Made by a program: the position numbers and the translations under genes
Shown here: positions 8,156-15,749 of the stretch, piece after piece
Numbering within the stretch: the stretch's first letter is position 1
Layout of the letters: each line of letters begins with the position of its first letter
The notes under the pieces: model-generated
The model's input: the letters and a program-made list of their open reading frames with translations, nothing else
Database searches by the model: none
What the model was told of the DNA's origin: nothing
Assembly (NCBI GenBank): GCA_902782815.1
Contig: CACZOS010000025.1
Location: 1-24,013 of the forward strand
DNA from: an uncultured Lachnospiraceae bacterium
GTDB lineage: Bacteria > Bacillota > Clostridia > Lachnospirales > Lachnospiraceae
Direction: 5' to 3'
DNA: 24,013 bases

Positions 8156-8845
8156 ATGAGAATACTGATCATATCCGGGGGAAGGATCTCAACGGATTTT
8201 GCAGAGGAACTGATGAAAATCCGGTCTTTCGAAAGGGTGATCGCAGCGGATGCGGGACTGGAAGTCTGCCGTAGGCTTGGTATTGCTCCCACGGATATCC
8301 TTGGGGATTTTGACAGCCTGAAAGACAGAAACCTGCTCAGGATTTATGCAGACCGTGGGATTCCGGTCAGGAAATATCCCTCCAGAAAGGACATGACCGA
8401 TACGGAACTGGCTGTCTCTTATGCTGCGGACCTCTGGGAAGAATCCGGCGGTGTGAAGCAGGGGGAAGAGAAGGAAGATTCCGGTATCTGGATCCTTGGG
8501 GCGACAGGGTCCCGTCTGGACCATACCCTGGCCAATATCGGGATTCTGGCTCCGCTGGCAGAAAAAGGAATTCCCTGCCGGATTCTGGATGACCACAATG
8601 AACTGGAAATGCTTAAAGGACCCTGCGAGAGGACCTATTCCCGCCGGCCGGGAACAGAATTCTTTTCTCTTCTGGCTTTTGGCGGTCATGCTAATGGCAT
8701 AGACCTGGAAGGATTTTCCTATCCTCTTGCTGGTGCGGACCTTTCTCCCCAGGTAAGCCTGGGGATCAGTAATGAGATCATCGCCGAAACCGGTAAGCTG
8801 AGTCTTAAAGAAGGATATCTTCTGGTGGTCAGAGCCCGGGATTAG
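8156..8845 (+). CDS. thiN: Thiamine pyrophosphokinase
   Basis: The enzyme transfers pyrophosphate from ATP to thiamine, giving the cofactor thiamine pyrophosphate in the cytoplasm. Family motifs: an N-terminal strand with AADAG, GDFDS at 50-54, the KDMTDTELA active-site helix at 78-86, and GATGSRLDH at 115-123 with its Asp-His pair. The C-terminal thiamine-binding beta domain covers about residues 150-229. The length of 229 is slightly above the usual 210-220 because of a short charged insert near residues 98-110. GAGG at 8143-8146 precedes the ATG by nine bases. It is the last gene of the operon and ends before a large hairpin terminator. Confidence 0.95.
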   Translation: MRILIISGGRISTDFAEELMKIRSFERVIAADAGLEVCRRLGIAPTDILGDFDSLKDRNLLRIYADRGIPVRKYPSRKDMTDTELAVSYAADLWEESGGVKQGEEKEDSGIWILGATGSRLDHTLANIGILAPLAEKGIPCRILDDHNELEMLKGPCERTYSRRPGTEFFSLLAFGGHANGIDLEGFSYPLAGADLSPQVSLGISNEIIAETGKLSLKEGYLLVVRARD

Positions 8846-8867
8846 GAATAACAATTAATATCATCAG

Positions 8868-8933
8868 AATTAAAAAGGACAGACGTGCAGAAACGGAGAA
8901 TCATTCCCCATCTGCCCCTCTGTCCTTTTAATT
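8868..8933. terminator. Bidirectional terminator between convergent thiN and ychF
   Basis: The outer arms AATTAAAAAGGACAGA and TCTGTCCTTTTAATT pair over 15 bases with one bulged A. A second stem, GCAGA/TCTGC, and a weaker inner stem lie inside. The outer arms give T-rich sequence after the stem on both strands, as expected between convergent genes. The core AAGGACAGA/TCTGTCCTT arms also occur in the terminator at 23270. Confidence 0.8.
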
Positions 8934-8957
8934 TCGGGTCATAACATCTGTATTGAT

Positions 8958-10055
8958 CTAAACATTGAATTTAAACAGCACCACATCCCCGTCCTGCATG
9001 ATATAGTCTTTGCCCTCCGACCGGACAAGACCTTTTTCCCTGGCGGCAGCCATGCTGCCGTTGGCAACCAGATCATCGTAGCTGATGACATCCGCCTTGA
9101 TGAATCCCCGCTCAAAATCAGAGTGGATCTTGCCGGCTGCCTGAGGAGCTTTGGTTCCCTTTTTTATGGTCCAGGCTTTCGATTCTATGGGACCTGCGGT
9201 GAGGTAGGAAATCAGTCCCAGCAGGGAATAACTGGCTTTGATCAGTTTGTCCAGGCCGGATTCGGAAAGACCCAGATCCTCCAGGAACATCACTCTTTCT
9301 TCATCATCAAGTTCAGCAATCTCCTGTTCGATCTGAGCGCAGACTACGAATACCTCAGCATGACATTCCCCGGCATAACTTTTGACCTGGGCAACATATT
9401 CGTTGGAAGCACCATCGTCCGCAAGATCATCCTCGGACACATTTGCCGCAAAGATCACAGGCTTGTCTGTCAGGAGATTGCACTCCCGGATGATGGCTTC
9501 CTGGTCCTTGTCCTCAGGTACGAAATTCTTTGCCAGCTGACCGCTTTCCAGATGGTCTTTCATTTTTTTCAGAAGATCCACTTCCGCGGCGATCTTTTTG
9601 TCATTGTGGGCTGCTCTTGCCTGTTTGGCGATCCGTCTTTCCAGCACTTCCATATCGGAGAAGATCAGTTCAAAATTGATGGTCTCGATATCCCTGAGAG
9701 GATTCACGGAACCATCTACATGGATGACATTGGAGTCCTCAAAACAGCGGACCACATGGATGATGGCATCCACTTCCCGGATGTTGGCCAGAAACTGGTT
9801 GCCCAGTCCTTCACCGTGGGAGGCACCTTTAACCAGACCGGCGATGTCCACAAACTCGATGGCTGCCGGCACGATCTTGGCTGAATCATACATATCCGAG
9901 AGCACAGCCAGACGTTTGTCCGGAACGCCCACGATACCGATATTGGGATCTATGGTACAGAAAGGATAATTTGCGGATTCCGCACCGGCCTTTGTCAGTG
10001 AATTAAATAAAGTACTTTTTCCCACATTGGGAAGTCCGACGATACCCAGTTTCAT
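8958..10055 (-). CDS. ychF: Redox-regulated ATPase/GTPase YchF (Obg/OLA1 family)
   Basis: This is a universally conserved P-loop NTPase that binds ribosomes and, in studied members, prefers ATP. It is the only reverse-strand gene here. Visible motifs are GLPNVGKST (7-15), the [12 protein letters not shown] switch I region, [14 protein letters not shown], and NVSED in place of the usual NKxD, which is the known YchF hallmark explaining relaxed base specificity. A coiled-coil region and a C-terminal TGS domain (around [12 protein letters not shown] and [15 protein letters not shown]) follow. An upstream in-frame start would add 44 unrelated residues. I chose the ATG at 10053-10055 because GAGGAGG lies eight bases before it and the protein then starts MKLGIVG. 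The length is 365 residues. Confidence 0.96.
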   Translation of the reverse strand: MKLGIVGLPNVGKSTLFNSLTKAGAESANYPFCTIDPNIGIVGVPDKRLAVLSDMYDSAKIVPAAIEFVDIAGLVKGASHGEGLGNQFLANIREVDAIIHVVRCFEDSNVIHVDGSVNPLRDIETINFELIFSDMEVLERRIAKQARAAHNDKKIAAEVDLLKKMKDHLESGQLAKNFVPEDKDQEAIIRECNLLTDKPVIFAANVSEDDLADDGASNEYVAQVKSYAGECHAEVFVVCAQIEQEIAELDDEERVMFLEDLGLSESGLDKLIKASYSLLGLISYLTAGPIESKAWTIKKGTKAPQAAGKIHSDFERGFIKADVISYDDLVANGSMAAAREKGLVRSEGKDYIMQDGDVVLFKFNV

Positions 10056-10095
10056 AGGATGCTCCTCCTCATTTTCATCTTTTATCCAATCAATT

Positions 10096-10125
10096 ATTCT
10101 AACATAAAGGCTTTTCCCCTGACAA
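10096..10125 (-). promoter_or_regulatory. Probable ychF promoter (reverse strand)
   Basis: Read on the reverse strand, TTGTCA (10120-10125) is followed after 18 bases by TAGAAT (10096-10101), preceded by a TG-n extension. It lies about 40 bases upstream of the chosen ychF start and diverges from the lgt promoter. Confidence 0.6.
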
Positions 10126-10152
10126 GGATTACCTTGAAAAAACAAAAAAATG

Positions 10153-10181
10153 TGTACTTTTCCCCGGGATTGAATTATAAT
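10153..10181 (+). promoter_or_regulatory. Probable lgt promoter
   Basis: A perfect TATAAT lies at 10176-10181 with a weak -35 (TGTACT, 10153-10158) 17 bases upstream. The -10 overlaps an in-frame ATG at 10180, which argues that this ATG is not the lgt start and that ATG 10219 is. Confidence 0.6.
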
Positions 10182-10218
10182 GGGCAAAGTATTAGTAAAC
10201 AGCGAAAGGAAGAGAACT

Positions 10219-11112
10219 ATGGATTACGCGGATATACGTTTTCCTAACCTGGGAATTGTCTTTTCCCACGTGGGAAGATCCTTCCGGATCGGCAATTTTC
10301 AGATTATGTACTACGGTATAATGGTTGCCCTGGGTTTTGTTCTGGGACTTATTGCCGCCAGCAGGGAGGCCCGGCGGACAGGGCAGGATACGGAAATCTA
10401 TGTGGATTATTTTATTACCATGGTCATACCCGCAATCATCGGGGCCAGGATCTACTATGTGGTTTTCTCCTGGGACTACTACGGAAAGCATCCGCTTGAG
10501 ATCTTCAATCTCCGAAACGGAGGTCTGGGGATCGTGGGAGGAATAAGCATGGCTGTCCTGGTCATGTACTTTTTCTGCAGGAAGCGAGGGTATAAGATGC
10601 TCCTGATGCTGGATACGGTGGTCACCGGTACGCTGATCGGTCAGATCCTGGGCAGATGGGGAAATTTCTTCAACAGGGAAGCCTTCGGATCTTTCACGGA
10701 GGGTATTCTTGCCATGCAGATTCCCGTGGGTTATTTCGAGCAGAACTATCGATTGGGAGAACTGCAGTCAGCAGGACTGATGGATCATCTTAAAGAACTG
10801 ACTGTGGGAGGACAGACCCTTTCCTACATCCAGGTCCATCCTGCTTTTCTCTATGAAGGACTGTGGAATCTGCTGATTCTGATCCTTGTGGTCCTCTATC
10901 GAAGACGGAAGAGATTTGACGGTGAATTGCTGTGCATTTATCTGGTGGGTTACGGGATCGGTCGTTTCTTCATCGAAAGTCTGCGGACTGATCAGCTGAC
11001 CATCGGCAGCACCGGAATCCCTGCCACCCAGGTGGTCTGCATCCTCCTGATCATAGGGGGCACACTGGGATTCATCCGGGGAAGAAGAATGGCCGGGAAG
11101 GCTGAGGATTAG
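10219..11112 (+). CDS. lgt: Prolipoprotein diacylglyceryl transferase
   Basis: This membrane enzyme transfers diacylglycerol from phosphatidylglycerol to the lipobox cysteine of prolipoproteins. About seven hydrophobic segments are visible. The family signature GRWGNFFNREAFG runs from residue 145, with the key Arg146, Asn149, Asn152 and Glu154. The GGLGIVGG loop, HPAFLYEGLWN and the C-terminal GYGIGRFFIESLRTDQL (Arg/Glu pair) are also present. The chosen ATG gives 297 residues. An upstream ATG at 10180 falls inside the promoter -10, while AAGGA at 10206-10210 serves 10219. It has no close operon partner; the next gene has its own promoter. Confidence 0.95.
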   Translation: MDYADIRFPNLGIVFSHVGRSFRIGNFQIMYYGIMVALGFVLGLIAASREARRTGQDTEIYVDYFITMVIPAIIGARIYYVVFSWDYYGKHPLEIFNLRNGGLGIVGGISMAVLVMYFFCRKRGYKMLLMLDTVVTGTLIGQILGRWGNFFNREAFGSFTEGILAMQIPVGYFEQNYRLGELQSAGLMDHLKELTVGGQTLSYIQVHPAFLYEGLWNLLILILVVLYRRRKRFDGELLCIYLVGYGIGRFFIESLRTDQLTIGSTGIPATQVVCILLIIGGTLGFIRGRRMAGKAED

Positions 11113-11134
11113 CAGGCATGGAGGAAGGGCGGTA

Positions 11135-11163
11135 TTGCACAGACGGTTTAATTGTGCTATAAT
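11135..11163 (+). promoter_or_regulatory. Strong promoter for the ABC exporter pair
   Basis: TTGCAC (11135-11140), 17 bases, then a perfect TATAAT (11158-11163) with a TG-C extension just upstream. It begins about 22 bases after the lgt stop and about 25 bases before the permease ribosome site, so the exporter can be expressed independently of lgt. Confidence 0.78.
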
Positions 11164-11192
11164 GCTCACAGTTTTTATAGCTGGAGGTTGTT

Positions 11193-11975
11193 ATGAAACG
11201 TTTTTGGAATGATGTCACCGGACATTTTAGCTATGCGATCTACGCGGCCAAATCGGAGCTTAAATCAGAGGTTGCCAACTCCTATCTTAACTGGATCTGG
11301 TGGGTTTTGGAACCCTTCTGTTTCATGCTGATCTACTCCTTTATCTTCGGTAACGTCTTTAATGTCCAGGAGGATCATTTCGGACTGTTTATCTTCATCG
11401 GTCTCACCGCATGGGATTTCTTCCAGAGAAATATGATCCAGAGTGTGAAAATGCTGAAGAATAACAAGCCTATCGTTACCAAGGTATATCTGCCCAAGTT
11501 CGTGCTGCTGATCTCCAGGATGTTTTTTAACGGATATAAGATGTTCATTTCCTTCGGGATTATCGTGGTCATGATGATCTATTACCGGATCCGCCTTACC
11601 TGGTATATTATCTTCATCATTCCCACATTTCTTGTACTCTTTATTCTTTGTTTTGCTCTCATGACCCACCTGATGCATTATGGTGTGTATGTGCAGGACC
11701 TGACCAATGTTACTACCATTACGCTGAGAATGATCTTTTACCTCACGGGTATCTTCTATAATATAGAGACAAGACTGCCGCAACAGTATGTGCAGATTTT
11801 GCTGAAGGGCAACCCCATGGCCCTTATACTCAACAGTCTCAGAAACTGTATCCTGTATGGAAAGATGCCTGATATTAAATGGCTCTTTATCTGGTTTGTC
11901 ATCTCCGTGATCATTGCTATACTGGGAGTCCGGAAGATCTACAAGAATGAGAACAGCTACGTAAAAGTGATTTAG
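11193..11975 (+). CDS. ABC-2 type permease for polysaccharide/teichoic acid export (Wzm/TagG/KpsM-like)
   Basis: This integral membrane half of an exporter has about six hydrophobic segments (near residues 33-55, 62-80, 107-130, 140-165, 176-195 and 230-250). The N-terminal run WIWWVLEPFCFMLIYSFIFG is characteristic of the TagG/Wzm/KpsM group that moves lipid-linked polysaccharides or wall polymers across the membrane. The length of 260 is typical. It has GGAGG before its ATG, and the ATPase gene starts 13 bases after its stop. No glycosyltransferase or polymer-synthesis genes are adjacent, so the substrate cannot be read from context. A drug-export role is less likely given the partner's YSSGM-type ATPase. 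Confidence 0.85.
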   Translation: MKRFWNDVTGHFSYAIYAAKSELKSEVANSYLNWIWWVLEPFCFMLIYSFIFGNVFNVQEDHFGLFIFIGLTAWDFFQRNMIQSVKMLKNNKPIVTKVYLPKFVLLISRMFFNGYKMFISFGIIVVMMIYYRIRLTWYIIFIIPTFLVLFILCFALMTHLMHYGVYVQDLTNVTTITLRMIFYLTGIFYNIETRLPQQYVQILLKGNPMALILNSLRNCILYGKMPDIKWLFIWFVISVIIAILGVRKIYKNENSYVKVI

Positions 11976-11988
11976 TGAGGTGCCGGAT

Positions 11989-12747
11989 ATGGAAGAACGT
12001 ATGGAAACAGATGTGGTTAAGGTGCCGAGTGCCATCAGTGTCCGGAATGTATGTGTCGAATACAAAAGCCTGAAGGCAGGTTCCATCAAACAGAATTTTT
12101 TTAAACTAAGAAAAGTAAAACAGGAGGTATTCCAGGCGGTCAGGAATGTTTCTTTTGAAGTGAAGGAAGGGCAGATCCTGGGCATCACGGGCAAGAACGG
12201 AAGCGGCAAGTCCACTATGCTCAGGGCCATAGCGGGGATTTTTTCCGCCGACAGCGGAGAGATTGACCTTCACGGGCATTCCATCTCCCTTCTGTCCATC
12301 GGTGTGGGCTTTAACCGGGAGCTTAGCGGAAGAGAGAATATTCTTCTCTCCGGCATGCTTCTTGGCTTCTCCGAGAAGACCATTCTTGAGCGGATGAACG
12401 ATATCATTGATTTCGCCGGGATCGGCAATTTCATCGATATGCCGGTAAGAACCTATTCCAGCGGTATGTATTCCAAGCTGGCCTTCTCCATCACGGCTGT
12501 CCTGGAGACGGAGATTATGCTGATTGACGAGGTGCTCAGTGTGGGTGATGAAAAGTTCCGTAAGAAGAGCTACGGGAAGATGAAGCAGCTGATCTCCAGA
12601 CGTGACCGCACTGTTGTGATCGTATCTCACAGTCTGTCCACCCTGGAGGAGCTCTGTGATGAAGTGATGTGGATGCATGACGGAGAGATCGTCATGCTTG
12701 ACAAGCCGGAGATCGTCCTTCCGGTATACAAAGATTTCATGAAATAA
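11989..12747 (+). CDS. ABC transporter ATPase for polysaccharide/teichoic acid export (Wzt/TagH/KpsT-like)
   Basis: This is the cytoplasmic ATPase partner of the preceding permease. Walker A GKNGSGKST is at 68-76, the signature YSSGMYSKLAF starts at 156, Walker B IMLIDE is at 176-181, followed by the subgroup-typical VLSVGDEKF, and the H-loop is VSHS (His214). The YSSGM signature is typical of the Wzt/TagH/KpsT group. It has only the nucleotide-binding domain (252 residues). The C-terminal carbohydrate-binding domain of Wzt and the long extension of TagH are absent, so substrate choice is not encoded there. I prefer ATG 11989, six bases after GAGGTG; GTG 11980 is the alternative. Confidence 0.88.
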   Translation: MEERMETDVVKVPSAISVRNVCVEYKSLKAGSIKQNFFKLRKVKQEVFQAVRNVSFEVKEGQILGITGKNGSGKSTMLRAIAGIFSADSGEIDLHGHSISLLSIGVGFNRELSGRENILLSGMLLGFSEKTILERMNDIIDFAGIGNFIDMPVRTYSSGMYSKLAFSITAVLETEIMLIDEVLSVGDEKFRKKSYGKMKQLISRRDRTVVIVSHSLSTLEELCDEVMWMHDGEIVMLDKPEIVLPVYKDFMK

Positions 12748-12797
12748 TCCGGATTGACCGGGCGATAATATTTCTTGATACGGTGGGAGTACTTCAT

Positions 12798-13517
12798 ATG
12801 CTGTTGTTTTGGAAGATAATGCTGACGGAATTCATCGCCGAGATGGGGGATAAGACACAACTGATGCTGATTGCCATGACCTCCAGATACAAGGTCAGGG
12901 ATATCCTTCTGGGTACGGCTGCCGCGATCATGGTGCTGAACGGGATTGCCGTCCTGGCCGGGGGCTTTATCAGCAGCCTGATCCCCACCTGGCTTATCCG
13001 GATCATTGCCGCTGTTGCCTTTATCTACTTTGCCCTGTCCACCCTGACAGATGAAGAAGACGAGGAGGAAAGCGGGCAGGGGACTACAGCCGCCCGAATT
13101 GCCATCCTGTCGGTATTCACCACCTTTTTTGTGGCCGAACTGGGAGACAAGACTCAGCTTACCGCCATCACTTTCGGGGCAAATGAGGGACTCGCTGCCG
13201 GACCGGTTGTCTGGGCTGCCTGTTCTGTGGGCCTTTTTGCCGCGGATCTTGTGGGTATGATGATCGGCTATCTGCTAAAAAGCAGAGCGCCCGAGGGAAT
13301 CCTCAATATGATCGCTTTCCTGGTCTTTGCGGTTTTCGGGATGTTTACCCTGAGACAGGGGCTGGTCCTTTTACTGGGGGAGGGGGATCCCAGGATAGCA
13401 TACATTGTGATTGCCGCTGTATTGCTTTTTGTTCTATCCAGCCTGATTCTTCTGATCCGGAAACTTCAGGGAAGGAGAGCCCGGGTGATTTCCGACGGGA
13501 GGGAAAAAATGGATTAA
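12798..13517 (+). CDS. TMEM165/GDT1 family (UPF0016) cation transporter, probable manganese exporter
   Basis: This membrane protein of 239 residues contains two copies of the family motif E-x-G-D-K-T: EMGDKTQL (Glu15, Asp18) and ELGDKTQL (Glu114, Asp117). Each lies in a hydrophobic half of about three segments joined by an acidic loop (DEEDEEESG). Family members move Mn2+ or Ca2+; bacterial members are mostly linked to Mn2+ export. The start ATG 12798 follows GGGAG by eight bases; GTG 12783 would add five residues. It lies 50 bases after the ATPase gene, where only a TTGACC with no convincing -10 is seen, so it may be co-transcribed with the exporter. A strong terminator follows. Confidence 0.9.
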   Translation: MLLFWKIMLTEFIAEMGDKTQLMLIAMTSRYKVRDILLGTAAAIMVLNGIAVLAGGFISSLIPTWLIRIIAAVAFIYFALSTLTDEEDEEESGQGTTAARIAILSVFTTFFVAELGDKTQLTAITFGANEGLAAGPVVWAACSVGLFAADLVGMMIGYLLKSRAPEGILNMIAFLVFAVFGMFTLRQGLVLLLGEGDPRIAYIVIAAVLLFVLSSLILLIRKLQGRRARVISDGREKMD

Positions 13518-13564
13518 AGCTCCTCTCGGAGACCCTTTAACATATGATTTAAAAGAGAAAAACT

Positions 13565-13613
13565 GGCAGAAATGCACATGGTTGGAACCATGTTGTGTTT
13601 CTGCCTTTTTTTT
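13565..13613 (+). terminator. Intrinsic terminator after the GDT1 gene
   Basis: GGCAGAAA (13565-13572) pairs perfectly with TTTCTGCC (13598-13605). An inner CACATGGTT/AACCATG stem extends it, and eight T residues follow (13606-13613). It cleanly separates the transporter genes from the division cluster. Confidence 0.92.
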
Positions 13614-13691
13614 ATGCACAAAAGCTTTTTTGCCTCGTTCCCGACCGGGAAAATTTATTACAAAAATATTAAAAAAGATAGCCATTCCTTA

Positions 13692-13720
13692 TTGCAATCT
13701 GATAAAAATTAGGTTAAAAT
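13692..13720 (+). promoter_or_regulatory. Promoter of mraZ and the dcw cluster
   Basis: TTGCAA (13692-13697), 17 bases, then TAAAAT (13715-13720), each matching consensus at 5 of 6 (-10) and 4 of 6 (-35) positions. The upstream 40 bases are very A/T-rich. The predicted start near 13727 lies at the edge of the MraZ boxes, which fits direct repression. Confidence 0.75.
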
Positions 13721-13728
13721 GTATCCAA

Positions 13729-13764
13729 GTGGTGTTTTGTGGTGATTTGTGTCATATTGTGGAG
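13729..13764 (+). promoter_or_regulatory. MraZ-box operator: four GTG repeats at 10-base spacing
   Basis: GTGGTG (13729), GTGGTG (13739), GTGTCA (13749) and GTGGAG (13759) start exactly ten bases apart, one helical turn, and are separated by T/A-rich quartets. MraZ is known to bind short direct repeats with 10-base periodicity upstream of its own gene (TGGGN in E. coli, AAAGTG in mycoplasmas). The position just downstream of the predicted promoter fits autorepression. The third repeat is degenerate. Confidence 0.8.
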
Positions 13765-13870
13765 TGAAAATCCAGTGACAGAAATCATCTGAACGGGAAT
13801 AAAGAGAAGGATTCCCGGATCTGTCGAAAGGATCCGGAGACTTACTGACGGGGGAAGGGAGGTGAGACAT

Positions 13871-14293
13871 ATGCTCAAAGGTCAGGCGCAGCATGGACTG
13901 GATGCCAAAGGAAGGCTTATCCTGCCCGTGAAGTTCCGCGAGGATCTTGGAAGTAAATTCTGTCTCACCAAAGGTTTTGAAAAATGCCTGTACCTTTTTC
14001 CCATGGATGAGTGGGATAAGTTCTCTGCCGGGCTGGAGGAACTGCCTCCCCTTCACCGGGATACCAGAAGGCTGAAAAGACATTTTATCGGTAGTTCCGA
14101 GGATGTGGAACCGGACAAGCAGGGAAGGTTTCTCATTCCTCAGCCTTTGAGAGATTACGCCCAGATCGGCAAAGATGTTCTGATTATCGGTATGCTGGAC
14201 CGGGTGGAGATCTGGGGACTGGATTATTACCATGAGTTCGAAGAGAATGAGGAGGCATCCATCTCTGACATTGCGGAGAATCTGGTCTTCTAG
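13871..14293 (+). CDS. mraZ: Transcriptional regulator MraZ
   Basis: MraZ is a DNA-binding ring-forming protein that represses its own dcw operon. Its two SpoVT/AbrB-like half-domains are seen as DAKGRLILP (11-19) and DKQGRFLIP (82-90), each with the conserved D-x-x-G-R. The ending SDIAENLVF resembles the family's AEIAENM tail. I chose ATG 13871: GGAGG at 13858-13862 lies eight bases upstream. A GTG at 13862 lies inside that ribosome site and would add MRH. The length of 140 is normal. Its likely operator is at 13729-13764, and rsmH begins 12 bases downstream. Confidence 0.96.
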   Translation: MLKGQAQHGLDAKGRLILPVKFREDLGSKFCLTKGFEKCLYLFPMDEWDKFSAGLEELPPLHRDTRRLKRHFIGSSEDVEPDKQGRFLIPQPLRDYAQIGKDVLIIGMLDRVEIWGLDYYHEFEENEEASISDIAENLVF

Positions 14294-14305
14294 GGGAGAG
14301 ATGCT

Positions 14306-15247
14306 ATGGAGTTCAGCCATAAACCGATCATGCTGGAAGAAACAATCTCTGCTCTGAATATCAGACCCGACGGAATCTATGTGGACGGGACTCTGGGAGG
14401 AGCAGGGCATTCTCTGGAGATCGTCCGGAGACTGACCGAAGGCGGCCGGCTCATCGGGATCGACCAGGACGGGGACGCCATCGACGCGGCAGCTGCCAGG
14501 CTGGAACCCTACCATGACCGGACAGTGATCGTACGAAACAATTATGAACAGATAGAATCCGTTCTCCGGAGTCTGGATATCCGGGGAGTGGACGGAATCC
14601 TGCTGGATCTGGGGGTTTCCTCCTATCAGCTGGATAATGCACAGAGGGGATTTACCTACCGGGAGGATGTTCCTCTGGACATGCGGATGGATCAAAGACA
14701 GGAACGGACCGCCGGCGATATTGTCAATGACTACAGCGAGACTGCTCTGTTCCATATGATCCGTGATTACGGGGAAGATAAGTTTGCCAAGAACATCGCG
14801 AAACATATCGTAGCGGCCAGACAGGATCATCCCATCAGGACCACGGGGGAACTGACACAGATCATCAAGGCGGCGATTCCCCAAAAGGTACGACTCCACG
14901 GGGGCCATCCCGCAAAAAAGACTTTCCAGGCTATCCGTATCGAATTAAACCGGGAACTGGATGTGCTGAAAAACAGCCTGGAGACTATGATCGATCTTCT
15001 GAATGACGAAGGAAGGCTCTGCGTCATCACCTTCCATTCCCTGGAAGATCGTATAGTAAAGAATATTTTCAGGACCTGCGAGAGGCCCTGTATCTGCCCG
15101 CCGGAATTTCCGGTGTGCACCTGCGGCAGAGTATCCAAAGGGAGAGTGATCACCCGAAAACCTATCCTGCCGGCTCCCGGGGAACTTGAGGATAATCCCA
15201 GGGCAAAAAGTTCAAAACTGAGGGTATTTGAAAGAAAACGAAACTGA
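14306..15247 (+). CDS. rsmH: 16S rRNA (cytosine-1402-N4)-methyltransferase RsmH
   Basis: This enzyme (formerly MraW) methylates N4 of C1402 in the ribosomal P site. The SAM-binding motif [11 protein letters not shown] is at residues 26-36, followed by [23 protein letters not shown], and [15 protein letters not shown]. The helical insertion domain and the C-terminal [12 protein letters not shown] segment are intact. A short Cys-rich patch ([17 protein letters not shown]) near the end is common in RsmH proteins. The length of 313 is normal. A GGGGAGAG ribosome site precedes the ATG. It follows mraZ, the almost universal pairing at the head of dcw clusters. Confidence 0.97.
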   Translation: MEFSHKPIMLEETISALNIRPDGIYVDGTLGGAGHSLEIVRRLTEGGRLIGIDQDGDAIDAAAARLEPYHDRTVIVRNNYEQIESVLRSLDIRGVDGILLDLGVSSYQLDNAQRGFTYREDVPLDMRMDQRQERTAGDIVNDYSETALFHMIRDYGEDKFAKNIAKHIVAARQDHPIRTTGELTQIIKAAIPQKVRLHGGHPAKKTFQAIRIELNRELDVLKNSLETMIDLLNDEGRLCVITFHSLEDRIVKNIFRTCERPCICPPEFPVCTCGRVSKGRVITRKPILPAPGELEDNPRAKSSKLRVFERKRN

Positions 15248-15266
15248 CAATGAAAGGGTGGCAGCA

Positions 15267-15749
15267 ATGGCTTTGAACAACACAACGGATCGTTTCAATT
15301 ACATATACGGCAATACCGCCAGAAAGCTGGACCGGTTTTCCGATTATTACGGGGAGACCTCACCCCGAAAGGAACAGCCGCTGCCCCAGCCCCGCAAAAA
15401 ACGGAAACAGAAGAAATATGTCAAGACCCATGAAGCGTTTGACTGGAAATACACTGTGATGGTGGTGATGGCTGTCAGTGTCATTTTTGCCGCCGCCCTG
15501 TTTTATGTCAGGGAAAGTTCCAGGATGAATACCATGGCCAATACCGTGAAAGAACTGAAGGAAGAAAAACAGTCCTTACAATCCAGACAGGTTCTGATCC
15601 GTGCCGAGCTGGACAAGGCGGTCAACCTGGACGCGGTCCGGTCCTATGCGGAGGATAAACTGGATATGGTTTACCCGGAGCATGATAATGTGATATACTA
15701 TCATCAGGATTCCAGCGATTATTTCAGACAGCATGAGAGCGTGGACTGA
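15267..15749 (+). CDS. ftsL: FtsL/DivIC-like cell division protein
   Basis: This is a bitopic membrane protein of the divisome; FtsL works with DivIC and DivIB to activate the septal synthase. It has about 60 residues of basic, low-complexity cytoplasmic sequence (RKKRKQKK near 43-50), one membrane segment (61-80) and an external coiled coil (84-118) with KELKEEKQSLQ. The end carries the typical AVRSYAEDKLDMVYP segment, like the A-x-x-LGM motif of FtsL. I chose ATG 15267, preceded by AAAGGGTGG; a TTG at 15228 would add 13 residues overlapping rsmH. The length is 160. Sequence conservation is low, so the call rests on architecture, the C-terminal motif and position. Confidence 0.8.
   Translation: MALNNTTDRFNYIYGNTARKLDRFSDYYGETSPRKEQPLPQPRKKRKQKKYVKTHEAFDWKYTVMVVMAVSVIFAAALFYVRESSRMNTMANTVKELKEEKQSLQSRQVLIRAELDKAVNLDAVRSYAEDKLDMVYPEHDNVIYYHQDSSDYFRQHESVD

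Larger units (their letters stand above)
13518..13870 (+). other. Gene-free control region between the GDT1 gene and mraZ
   Basis: These 353 bases hold, in order: the terminator (13565-13613); a short TTCCC/GGGAA hairpin (13638-13651); an A/T-rich stretch (about 13650-13680) that could act as an UP element; the mraZ promoter; the MraZ-box array; and a roughly 100-base leader. The leader carries two possible stems, CGGGAAT/ATTCCCG (13794-13817) and an adjoining GGATC/GATCC. I see no further gene. Confidence 0.7.

Noticed and set aside
9123..9884. 253-codon open frame on the + strand opposite ychF
   Set aside because: YchF motifs are intact on the reverse strand; the + frame has no recognisable motif and is a mirror of ychF codons.
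10180..10218. Upstream ATG that would lengthen Lgt by 13 residues
   Set aside because: The ATG lies within the TATAAT of the predicted lgt promoter, has no ribosome site, and the added residues do not resemble Lgt N-termini.
12748..12797. Manganese riboswitch (yybP-ykoY type) before the GDT1 gene
   Set aside because: Only 50 bases separate it from the ATPase gene, too short for the known riboswitch, and no matching conserved loops are visible.
13709..14908. Long open frame on the reverse strand opposite mraZ and rsmH (399 codons)
   Set aside because: It is antisense to two well-supported genes, has no recognisable domain and no suitable ribosome site. The same reasoning removes the long antisense frames at 3322-4251, 7262-8029 and 11265-12230.
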